Shown piece after piece: positions 9,279 through 17,026 of a stretch of DNA of 64,000 nt. The position numbers were made by a program, and so were the translations under genes. The DNA is taken from positions 1 to 64,000 of the forward strand of contig DATIPQ010000131.1 in NCBI GenBank assembly GCA_035471785.1. The letters are read 5' to 3'. This DNA comes from Acidobacteriota bacterium (GTDB taxonomy: Bacteria; Acidobacteriota; UBA6911; RPQK01; DATIPO01). The notes beneath the pieces were generated by a model, which saw only the letters and a program-made list of their open reading frames with translations, did not search any database and had not been told where the DNA came from. Numbering within the stretch: the first letter of the stretch is position 1; each line of letters begins with the position of its first letter.

Positions 9279-9305
9279 GTGGGAGGCGCATCCTTGCGGC
9301 GATTG
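9279..9305 (-). repeat. Dispersed intergenic repeat, partial inverted copy 3
   Basis: The reverse complement reads ATCGCCGCAAGGATGCGCCTCCCAC, matching the right half of the copies at 2424 and 4305. It lies between hemY and the ADOP permease. The left half (CCTTGCCTCC) is missing, so this copy cannot form the same hairpin. Confidence 0.65.
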
Positions 9306-9427
9306 TCATAAACCGTTACCAGACACCTCCCCACCTCAGCCTCCACGACCTCCCAAAGACGTCTCCCCTCCCCATTGGCAAATGTCGCATCGATAAGGCA
9401 TGATGCTTGTAACAGAGGAGGTGAGCC

Positions 9428-11878
9428 TTGATCGTGGCCGAGATGTTGCGGGAAACCCTGCGCCAACTGCGTCGTCATCCCTTCTTCGCCCTGGCCGTGG
9501 CTTTGACCCTGTCCCTGGGAATCGGCGTCAACGCCGTCATGTTCGGCATTGTCGACCGCATGCTGATGCGTCCCCCGCTGCACGTCAGCGAGCCGCAACA
9601 AGTCAAGATTCTCTATCGCCACCAGATCCACCAGGGAAAAGCCGTGGCTGGAAACGAACTGACTTACGGCAACTACCTGGCTCAACGCGATCATTCGTCC
9701 TTCGAGAGCATCGGCCTGCAACTGGCCCTGCAGCCGCTGTCCGGCCACGGCGAGGACACCCGAAGGCTGGAAGCCCGCCTGGTCAGCGCCTCCTTCTTCC
9801 CCACCCTGGGCGTGCAGCCCTACCGGGGACGCTTCTTCACGGCCGAAGACGACCAACCCCAGAGCCATCCTGTAGCGGTGCTCAGCCACGCCTTCTGGAT
9901 GGAGCACTTCGGCGGCGACCCCGAGGTCCTCAACCGCCGTCTCGAGGTCGACAGCCTGGAGTTCGACGTAGTGGGAGTGGCGCCTGCCGGATTCACCGGC
10001 TTCCAACTGGCGCCCGTGGACGTCTGGTTGCCCTTTGACCGCGCCATCCGCGGCCTCGATCTGCGCACGGACCGCTGGCTCGATCCCGGGGCTCCCTGGA
10101 GCTGGGCGCAGGTGGTTGTGCGCCTCAAGCCCGGTGTCTCGATAGAAGCTGCTGAAGAGGAATCGACGGCCATTTTGCAGCGGGCCGATGAGCGGCTCTC
10201 CCGTCCCCCCGATTCCACCCGCCGCCGCATCTCTTTGCAGCCGCTCGTCCCCGGACGAAGGGTGGACGCTCCGGCCGAAGCCGATGTGGCCTTCTGGCTG
10301 ACGGCGGTCTCCTTCCTGGTTCTGCTCATCGCCTGCGCCAATGTGGCCAATCTCTTCCTGGTCCGCGGACTGCGCCGCCGCCGCGAAATCGCACTGCGGC
10401 TGACGCTGGGCATGGGACGCCTCCGGCTCGCGGGACACCTGCTCAGCGAGAGCCTGCTGCTGGCTTTGCTGGGATGCGCGGCGGCGCTGGGACTGGCTTA
10501 TTGGGGCGGACAGGCGGTTCGTGCCGGCCTCTTTCCCCAGGTCGACTGGAGCACCGGCTTGCTCAACCCGCGTTTGACCGCCTTCAGCCTGGGACTGGCT
10601 TTGCTGGCCGCCTTGCTGGCTTCCCTTCCCGCCTCTTTTCAGGCGCGGCGGCGCGATCTGGTTGAACCGCTCAAGTCCTCGGGGGGAACGGCCTCCCCCT
10701 CCCGTTCCCATGCCCGCAGCCTGCTCCTGGTGGCCCAAACGGCTCTTTCGGTGGTCCTGCTGGTGGGCGCCGGACTGTTCCTGCACAGCCTGCAACAGGC
10801 GGGCTCCCTCGATCTGGGATACGTCACTGAAGACGTGGTGCTGCTCACGCCCGACCTGGAACCCGGCGTCGACCGCTACAAATCCGTTTCGCTCTACCAA
10901 GAAGCGCTCGACTTCCTCTCCCGCCAGCCCGGGGTGCGCTCGGCGGCCGCCGCCTGGACGGTTCCTTTCCTGGGAGGCATCTCTTACCGCGTCAACTATC
11001 CTGACGGCACTCCCCTGCCCCGCCTTCCCACCGGAGGTCCCTGGTCGGTGGGCGTGATGGGCGACTACTTCAAGACCATGGACGTGGAAATCCTGCGGGG
11101 ACGCGCCTTTAACGAAGAGGATCGTTCCGGGGTCCCGCCCTCCCTTATCGTAAGCCGCACCATGGCCGAGATCGTCTGGCCCGGGCAGGATCCGCTGGGG
11201 CAGTGCCTGATCTTCCAGGGGACCGACTACTGCAGCCGCGTGGTGGGCGTGGCCGAGGACGTCACCCGGCGCAGCTTCAGCGAGGGTCCCACCTTGCTCT
11301 TCTACATCAACTTGGACCAGATCGGGGAAGGCTATCCTCCCCGCACCTTCTACGTCCGCACTGAAGCCCCTCCGCGCGGTCCGGGACCCGAGGATCTGCG
11401 GAGGCGCCTGCTGCAGATGGACAGCCGCTTCCGCCACGTCGAAGCCCAGACCTTCGAACACCTGACGGCTCCCGAAAAGCGCGCCTGGCGCCTGGGCGCC
11501 ACGCTTTTCAGCGTCTTCGGGGTGCTGGCGCTGGCCGTTTCAGGCCTGGGCCTTTACAGCGTGCTGGCCTTCGAGGCCGCCCGCCGCCGCCGCGAAATGA
11601 GCATCCGCAGCGCCCTGGGCGCCACCCTTCGCCACCTGGCCGCCCTCATGCTCTCGCGCTGCCTTCGTCTGGCTCTGGCGGGGATCGTTTTGGGCCTGCT
11701 GCTGTCCGCCCTGCTGGCCCCCAACCTGGCCGACCTCTTCTTCATGACCTCGCCCCACCAGGCCTCCGTCTACGGGCAAGCCGCCCTGGTGCTGCTGTCC
11801 GTCTCCCTGCTGGCCTGCCTGATCCCCACCATGCGCACAGCCCGCACCAACCCCGCCACAACCCTCAAGGTAGAGTAG
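9428..11878 (+). CDS. ABC transporter permease, ADOP (orphan MacB/FtsX) family
   Basis: A 816-aa inner-membrane protein. An N-terminal TM segment (about residues 17-40) is followed by a large periplasmic MacB_PCD-like domain. Three TM segments with an FtsX core follow near 280-420, then a second periplasmic domain, and three more TM segments at about 690-805. The duplicated MacB/FtsX layout with no ATPase gene alongside is the pattern called ADOP, which is greatly expanded in Acidobacteriota. The TTG at 9428 is chosen because GAGGAGGTGA lies about six bases before it. Partner ATPase and substrate are unknown. Confidence 0.88.
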   Translation: MIVAEMLRETLRQLRRHPFFALAVALTLSLGIGVNAVMFGIVDRMLMRPPLHVSEPQQVKILYRHQIHQGKAVAGNELTYGNYLAQRDHSSFESIGLQLALQPLSGHGEDTRRLEARLVSASFFPTLGVQPYRGRFFTAEDDQPQSHPVAVLSHAFWMEHFGGDPEVLNRRLEVDSLEFDVVGVAPAGFTGFQLAPVDVWLPFDRAIRGLDLRTDRWLDPGAPWSWAQVVVRLKPGVSIEAAEEESTAILQRADERLSRPPDSTRRRISLQPLVPGRRVDAPAEADVAFWLTAVSFLVLLIACANVANLFLVRGLRRRREIALRLTLGMGRLRLAGHLLSESLLLALLGCAAALGLAYWGGQAVRAGLFPQVDWSTGLLNPRLTAFSLGLALLAALLASLPASFQARRRDLVEPLKSSGGTASPSRSHARSLLLVAQTALSVVLLVGAGLFLHSLQQAGSLDLGYVTEDVVLLTPDLEPGVDRYKSVSLYQEALDFLSRQPGVRSAAAAWTVPFLGGISYRVNYPDGTPLPRLPTGGPWSVGVMGDYFKTMDVEILRGRAFNEEDRSGVPPSLIVSRTMAEIVWPGQDPLGQCLIFQGTDYCSRVVGVAEDVTRRSFSEGPTLLFYINLDQIGEGYPPRTFYVRTEAPPRGPGPEDLRRRLLQMDSRFRHVEAQTFEHLTAPEKRAWRLGATLFSVFGVLALAVSGLGLYSVLAFEAARRRREMSIRSALGATLRHLAALMLSRCLRLALAGIVLGLLLSALLAPNLADLFFMTSPHQASVYGQAALVLLSVSLLACLIPTMRTARTNPATTLKVE

Positions 11879-12388
11879 AAGGGCGGCGTCTATTCGTCCG
11901 CCGAGACCTCTGGCAGCCTTTCAGGCGGCTCGACGGTGTGAAGAATGGCTTTTCCAATATGGCGGCCAAGACTATGAGCCTGAGCGTGGCAGACGAGGCC
12001 CATTGGAGGAGGATCCGTGGGTATTAACAACAATGAGCAGGGTTCAAGTCAAGGAACGCTTCGGGAATTAGGTGGGGAGTTTTGGGCGGAGCTCCATCGT
12101 GGCCATGGAAGGAAAACGATGTCCTTGAGGGAGCCGAATGCCGCGGTTCATCCGTCTGGCCAGAAAAGTCGTTTTTCCCTCCCAGGCGATTCCTCTCAAT
12201 TGCTCTCAGGCGAAGCCTCGGACATCGATCTCCTCGAAATCTCGCTTTTCAAGACTCGTTCCCAGGATGTCGATTTCTACACTCCAACCGGGAGGGCTAT
12301 AAAGATCTTTGCGCTTTGCCAAGGATTTGGCTAAAGGTTTGAAAAGCAGGCGTTTGGGGTCTGAGGGAAAATCAGAAGAAGAGGGCTC
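11879..12388. other. 510-base gap with one doubtful ORF
   Basis: Between the ADOP permease and the convergent DUF819 gene there is no recognisable gene apart from the weak ORF at 12017-12334. I found no tRNA, terminator with a T run, or repeat. Base composition is less biased toward G+C than in the flanking genes, consistent with non-coding or decayed sequence. Confidence 0.5.
12017..12334 (+). CDS. Doubtful small ORF, 105 aa
   Basis: A GTG-started frame with a good Shine-Dalgarno sequence (GGAGGAGG, about five bases upstream). The protein has no recognisable motif, no hydrophobic segment and an unremarkable composition. A second frame (12082-12342) is open over the same stretch. Without homologues it may be spurious. 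Confidence 0.25.
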   Translation: MGINNNEQGSSQGTLRELGGEFWAELHRGHGRKTMSLREPNAAVHPSGQKSRFSLPGDSSQLLSGEASDIDLLEISLFKTRSQDVDFYTPTGRAIKIFALCQGFG

Positions 12389-13549
12389 TTAGACCAGATA
12401 GCCGGCGACCAGGAAGCCGATGTAGGTGCCTACGCCGTAGCCCAGGGTTCCGATGAGGACGCTGGCCAGGACCATGTCTGAGCGGCCCAGGCTGCGGGCC
12501 AGGGCCAGAGCCGAAGGGGCTCCGCCTACGTTGGCCTGGGAGGCGATGGCCAAGACCTCCCAGTCGATCTTGAAGAGGCCTCCCAGCAGAAAGATGACGA
12601 GTCCGTGCACCAGCACGATGGTGGCGGCGAAGATGAAAAGGGAAAAGCCCAGCTCGCCGATCTCATCGAAAGCCGTCAGGTCGCAGAAGGCGCCGATCAC
12701 GGCCAGGAAGAGGTAGATGGCCAACATGCCCAGGGCCCGGGTGCCGGGGAGGCGGTTGATGACCTGCAACTGTCCCAGGATCAGTGCCAGCGTAGTCAGG
12801 ACCACGATGGACGGCAGGGGATATCCCATCCCCGCCATCCAGTCGGCCGTCAGGTTGGAGAGCCAGATGGCCGCTCCACCCATTCCCAGCAGCAGGGCCA
12901 GATTGCCCGGGTTGAGGGATTCCTGGTCGGCGTCTCCCTGCAGGTGAGGAGCGCTGGTGGCTTGGCTTTCCTGGCGGCGGCGGGGATAGTAGCGGATGAG
13001 CAGGCGCGGCGCGGCGATGGTGGCCATCATCCACAAGGCCGTGAGGATGTTGTCGACGGCCGTCGATCCGGCGAAAAGTATGCCGTCCTCGGCAATGCCG
13101 TACTCCAGGGCCAGGGCGTTGAAGTTGACCCCTCCCCCGATATAGGTTCCGGCGAACATGCCCGCCAAGGCCCTGTAGTCGTTGCCGAAGGCGGCCTCGG
13201 CGTCGGCTGTCCAGAGCCCGGCCAGGACGCCTAGCACGGTGCCGGTCGCGCCCAGCGCAAAGGCCGCCAACATGGGCCCTCCGGCGCGCAGCACGTCCCT
13301 CAGGTTGACCTGCAGCAAGGGGAGAAAGATGGCCAGGGGAGCCACGAAAGCGAAGATTCCCCCGTAGACCGGCGTTTCAGAAGGGCGGGCGGGAATGATG
13401 CCAAGATTGCTGACGACGGCGGTGATGAGGATGACCAGCAGAGCCGTGCCGAAATGGCGCAGGAAAGTATTACGACACAACCACTCGGTCAACACCACGT
13501 TGAAGAAAAGTACCGCCAGAATGGCCGCCGGGTCGGTCAAATAACTCAC
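12389..13549 (-). CDS. DUF819 family membrane protein
   Basis: A 386-aa polytopic inner-membrane protein with about ten hydrophobic segments. It matches the DUF819 pattern, including a central GTYIGGGVNFNALALEYGI motif and a C-terminal ASQANVGGAPSALALARS motif. These two Gly/Asn-rich re-entrant-like segments occupy equivalent positions in the two halves, suggesting an inverted-repeat transporter fold. Substrate is unknown. A hydrophilic loop near residues 190-210 separates the halves. It follows the carotenoid oxygenase gene by six bases on the same strand and is probably cotranscribed with it and the flavoprotein. Confidence 0.87.
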   Translation of the reverse strand: MSYLTDPAAILAVLFFNVVLTEWLCRNTFLRHFGTALLVILITAVVSNLGIIPARPSETPVYGGIFAFVAPLAIFLPLLQVNLRDVLRAGGPMLAAFALGATGTVLGVLAGLWTADAEAAFGNDYRALAGMFAGTYIGGGVNFNALALEYGIAEDGILFAGSTAVDNILTALWMMATIAAPRLLIRYYPRRRQESQATSAPHLQGDADQESLNPGNLALLLGMGGAAIWLSNLTADWMAGMGYPLPSIVVLTTLALILGQLQVINRLPGTRALGMLAIYLFLAVIGAFCDLTAFDEIGELGFSLFIFAATIVLVHGLVIFLLGGLFKIDWEVLAIASQANVGGAPSALALARSLGRSDMVLASVLIGTLGYGVGTYIGFLVAGYLV

Positions 13550-13555
13550 AATCGC

Positions 13556-15025
13556 TTACTTCTTGAACCAGTCGTCTCCGGGTTTGTAGGACTCGTCGTA
13601 GCCGGGGCCCTCTGCAGGGCTCCAGGACGCGTGAAAGAGAGGAGGAACGGGGTGTTCGAGATGGAGCCGGGCAACGGGGCCGGCGGCCACGTCGACAGGG
13701 TCGAAGAGTGCGAAGGAGGCGTCGCGCTCCTCGGCCTGGAAGACCTGGCAAATGATCACTCCCTTTTCGCTCTGCGGATCGGGGAGAAAGATCGGTTCGC
13801 CCCCCAGGTAATGCCCCGGCGGGGCTTGATAGACGTCGTCGAGCGAAGGCTCGCTCCAACGGCAATGGACCAGTTGGTCGAAGAACTTGCGTCCCGAGGT
13901 CCCGGCCTTGGAGATGCCCAGCATCCAGAAGTCGTCATAGGGCCCTGTCTGCAGGCGCGGGTCGGTGGAGGGAAAGTCGGGAGCCCGGTCGTAGCCCAGT
14001 TGCCGCCTCTCGACCAGCTCCCAGGTGCCGGTGTCCACCGTGCAGCGCAGCGGACGGCCCAGACCCACGTCGCAAAAGAGCTGGGGAATCTCTTGATAGT
14101 GGGGATAGGCGGGTTCGTCCAGTTGAACGACGTCGACGTGGAGCCGCTGGTCCTCTTCCCAGGCGTTGATCACGTGCAGGCAATAGCCTGGGCCTACCTT
14201 GAGATCGGCGCGCTGGCCGCCTGATTCACGGGCCGCGATGACCAGGCGGCTGGATTCCTCGTGCGTGAAGGTGAGTGCATCGAGGAGGCAGCCGCCATCC
14301 ATCAGGACCTTCATGTCGAGTAGGTAGGGACTGAGAAAGAAGCAAGTATAGTTGCGGCTGAGCCCGAAATCGTGCAGCGAGATGGGGGCGTCGAGAGGAT
14401 GACGCTTGCGCATTACCAGCTCTCCCTCGGCGTCGAAACGGTAGACGATGAGGTTGGGACGCAAGGCCGAAAAGGCGATACCGAAGTTGAAGAGCTCCCC
14501 GCTGTGGGGATCGATCTTGGGGTGAGCGGAAAAGGGGGTCACCTCGCTCAGCCGGTCCTGAAAGGTGTGCAGCTTCTCCGTGTCGAGGCTTTCGCGGTTG
14601 AGCAGATAGGGCAGCCCCTGCTCCCCGAAAGCCAGCAAGTGCTCGCCGTGCTCATAGACGCTGACGTTGGCGGGGGATTCCAGTCCCGTGCCGCGCTGGT
14701 TGAGACGGTCCCCTTGGAAGGCCGTGCCGAAGGTGCGGAAAAGAGCCTGCCCGGCTTCTTCTTCCCGCTTCCACTTGGGAGTGCGCACGAAGCGGTTGCT
14801 GAAGAGCACTTCGTCGGTTCCGAAACGTAAGCGGCACACCATTCCATCGCCGTCCAGCCAATGACGGTACTTGAGGTCGCCCCGCTGAAAACGCGCCGGA
14901 CCGTTGAGAAAATACTCGCCCCGAACGAACGACGGCACCTGGCCCTCGATGTTGGTAATCGGGTATCGGCGTTCTTCGGGGACGAAATCAAAGGCTCGTT
15001 CCAGCCAAGGGGCGTGATCCTGCAC
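13556..15025 (-). CDS. Carotenoid oxygenase (RPE65/CCD family)
   Basis: A 489-aa non-heme iron oxygenase that cleaves carotenoids, apocarotenoids or stilbene-like double bonds. Four His ligands are visible: His168 (SAHPKID), His218 (SLHDFG), His284 (CLHVINAWEE) and His465 (PLFHASW). The N-terminal WLDGDGMV motif near 56-63 and the length are typical of the seven-bladed propeller family. Its first 38 bases overlap the end of the upstream flavoprotein gene, so the pair is probably translated together. No carotenoid biosynthesis gene is visible in the window, so the substrate is open. Confidence 0.92.
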   Translation of the reverse strand: MQDHAPWLERAFDFVPEERRYPITNIEGQVPSFVRGEYFLNGPARFQRGDLKYRHWLDGDGMVCRLRFGTDEVLFSNRFVRTPKWKREEEAGQALFRTFGTAFQGDRLNQRGTGLESPANVSVYEHGEHLLAFGEQGLPYLLNRESLDTEKLHTFQDRLSEVTPFSAHPKIDPHSGELFNFGIAFSALRPNLIVYRFDAEGELVMRKRHPLDAPISLHDFGLSRNYTCFFLSPYLLDMKVLMDGGCLLDALTFTHEESSRLVIAARESGGQRADLKVGPGYCLHVINAWEEDQRLHVDVVQLDEPAYPHYQEIPQLFCDVGLGRPLRCTVDTGTWELVERRQLGYDRAPDFPSTDPRLQTGPYDDFWMLGISKAGTSGRKFFDQLVHCRWSEPSLDDVYQAPPGHYLGGEPIFLPDPQSEKGVIICQVFQAEERDASFALFDPVDVAAGPVARLHLEHPVPPLFHASWSPAEGPGYDESYKPGDDWFKK

Positions 15026-16751
15026 GTTCCGGCTCCTTCTGGTCTAGTATTCGAGCGCTCCAGGCCCATTGATAGCGGTCCTGACAGGACCGGGCGGAGT
15101 CCAACCGCCGGCGAAAAGACTGCGGATCGAAACGCAGCTCTGTCAAGTCGAAGCTCTCCACGAAGGCACGGTTGTCGACGGCTTGGGGTTGGCCGAGCAC
15201 CGAGGAGGCCACGTGGGCGGCGATGAAGCGGGCCAGTTCGCGCAGATTCCCCAGTTGCTCGTCGAGGACTTGCTCTGCCTCTTGCAGTGTCGCGTCCACC
15301 CGATAGAAGGTCTCCTCGGCCTTGCGCAGCGTCTCGATGCTGGTCAGTTCGTGATTGACCGGCTGCTGTTGGCGGCGGCCCTGGCTCTGCTTCCACTGAA
15401 AGTAGTCGCTGAGCAGCTTCTGTATGCCGTCGTTGAGGGGACCGAGTTGTCCCATCCGCCTCAGATAGGGCATGGTGAAGTCTTCCCGCGCCAGAAAGTC
15501 GTTGATGAAGGGGAAGACGAAGAAAGAGAAGTAGACCGACAGCTCCCAGGTGTATTTGAGCACGAAGCATTCGCGGTCTCCCAGGGCATCGTAGCTGATT
15601 GAGAAGGCCGGCACCCAGGCCGAATAGAGCGAACGCATCATCATCTCGTAGAGCTTGCAGCGGACGGCCCTGCGGACGGGATCGCCGGTGAGGACGGCGT
15701 TGAAAATAAGCGTGTTGTGGATGGCGATGAAATCGCTGCCGGGACTGTAGAGGGGGTCGGTAAAGCGTCCCGCCTCCCCGGTCAGAGCCCAGCGGCGCGG
15801 GTCGATGGTCTTCTGGCAGTCGTAGGAATAATCGGGATAGCGCCCGAAATCGAGCAGCTTGCGGTTGGGCAAATCGCGGGCGAAGAGCGGGAACTCGCGG
15901 CACACCCAGTCGAAAAGCTTCTCGGGACTGGAAACCTCATCCGGCGAAATCACCCGCCGGTCGTAGACCAGTCCCAGGCTGGTCTTTCTTTGCAGGGGGA
16001 TGACCCAGAACCAGAATCCTTCGCCCATGAAGTGGTTGGTGGCCAGCCAGAGAGGAAGATGGCCGGTCTGGCGGCGCGATTTCCTGGCCAGCACTTCCTT
16101 CCAGGAGGCATCGGTGAGCTTGTCGATGTCGACCAGACCCTCCACCCAGGCGAAGGATGCCCCGTGGCGGATCTCGTTGTCGCGCTCCAGCTTCATGCGG
16201 CGGGCCAGGATCTTGGCGCGTCCTGAGGCGTCCACGACCCAATCGGCGCTGACTTGGCACTCGCCCTCCCGGCTGCGGTAGTGGACGAGGTGAGGAGTCT
16301 CGTCGTCCTCGGCCAAGTCGACTCGGCCCAGACGCACCGGGGCCTGGAAGCTGAAGCGTTCACTCTGCCGGTTGAGGCGCAGCAACTCGCCTTCGAACTC
16401 GTTGCGGTCGAGCTGATAGCAGCCGATGTTGGAGAAATTGCGGATGTAGGCCTGGGAGTAGTCCTCGAAGCGGTCGTTGGCCCGTTGCTCGCTTTTCCAG
16501 TAAAAGCGCAGGTTGTACTTCATGAAGTGATTGCAGAAGAGATATTCCTCAAGGTCGAGCACTTTGGCCAGGTAGTAGCCCCCGACCTGCACCAGCGACT
16601 CCCCCACCTTCTGTTTCTTAGGGGGAATCGTCGAGCGCTTGTCCAAGAGCAGCACGCTCTTGTCGCTGTAAAGAAGAAAATGGCGGCTCAGCGACAGACC
16701 AGCCAGTCCGGCTCCGAGGATGACAACGTCGTAGTGGCGTGAAGCGGGCAT
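14988..16751 (-). CDS. FAD-dependent monooxygenase, flavin-dependent-halogenase-like
   Basis: A 587-aa flavoprotein. GAGLAG near residues 13-18 binds FAD, and KVGES near 48-52 and DASGRAKILA near 174-183 are typical of the halogenase/p-hydroxybenzoate hydroxylase superfamily. The WxWxI signature that hinders ordinary hydroxylation in flavin halogenases is present as Trp247-Trp249-Ile251. A lysine (Lys78) sits where the catalytic lysine of these halogenases is expected. The ATG at 16751 follows an AAGGAA sequence; an upstream in-frame start would add 27 unlikely residues. It forms an overlapping pair with the carotenoid oxygenase. It may be a halogenase, but related epoxidases and dehydrogenases share these motifs. 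Confidence 0.75.
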   Translation of the reverse strand: MPASRHYDVVILGAGLAGLSLSRHFLLYSDKSVLLLDKRSTIPPKKQKVGESLVQVGGYYLAKVLDLEEYLFCNHFMKYNLRFYWKSEQRANDRFEDYSQAYIRNFSNIGCYQLDRNEFEGELLRLNRQSERFSFQAPVRLGRVDLAEDDETPHLVHYRSREGECQVSADWVVDASGRAKILARRMKLERDNEIRHGASFAWVEGLVDIDKLTDASWKEVLARKSRRQTGHLPLWLATNHFMGEGFWFWVIPLQRKTSLGLVYDRRVISPDEVSSPEKLFDWVCREFPLFARDLPNRKLLDFGRYPDYSYDCQKTIDPRRWALTGEAGRFTDPLYSPGSDFIAIHNTLIFNAVLTGDPVRRAVRCKLYEMMMRSLYSAWVPAFSISYDALGDRECFVLKYTWELSVYFSFFVFPFINDFLAREDFTMPYLRRMGQLGPLNDGIQKLLSDYFQWKQSQGRRQQQPVNHELTSIETLRKAEETFYRVDATLQEAEQVLDEQLGNLRELARFIAAHVASSVLGQPQAVDNRAFVESFDLTELRFDPQSFRRRLDSARSCQDRYQWAWSARILDQKEPERAGSRPLAGTSL

Positions 16752-17026
16752 AGATTCCTTCTCTTGAGAGCGGCACCAGAGGCCAATTATACGGGACACA
16801 CGGTCGGCGTCCAAAGCCGGTCGCAAAGCCAAAAGCCTGAGGACTCGTCTCTTTCGACCCCAGGGCTACTCGTAGCCAGCGACCTCATACCTCCGGGAGC
16901 CTTGGGCCTTCACTGCGGTTACTGAAACTTGACGCGTCGGTGTGGTTGTTGGCCACTTCTACTCCGTGGCCCTAGGAATTAACGAAGGGAGCGGGGACGG
17001 AATCTCATCGCTTGCGGCGAAGGGCC

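Noticed and set aside
9224-11461. 745-codon open frame on the minus strand opposite the ADOP permease, and similar long frames at 1262-2305, 6425-7660, 7840-9234 and 47081-48397
   Set aside because: They lie fully antisense to recognisable genes. Their proteins are rich in Gly, His, Gln and Arg without motifs, and they arise from the G+C bias at third codon positions.
16752-17026. Possible small gene or RNA between the flavoprotein and the repeat protein
   Set aside because: No frame with a plausible start, ribosome binding site and codon use was found, and no RNA family was recognised.
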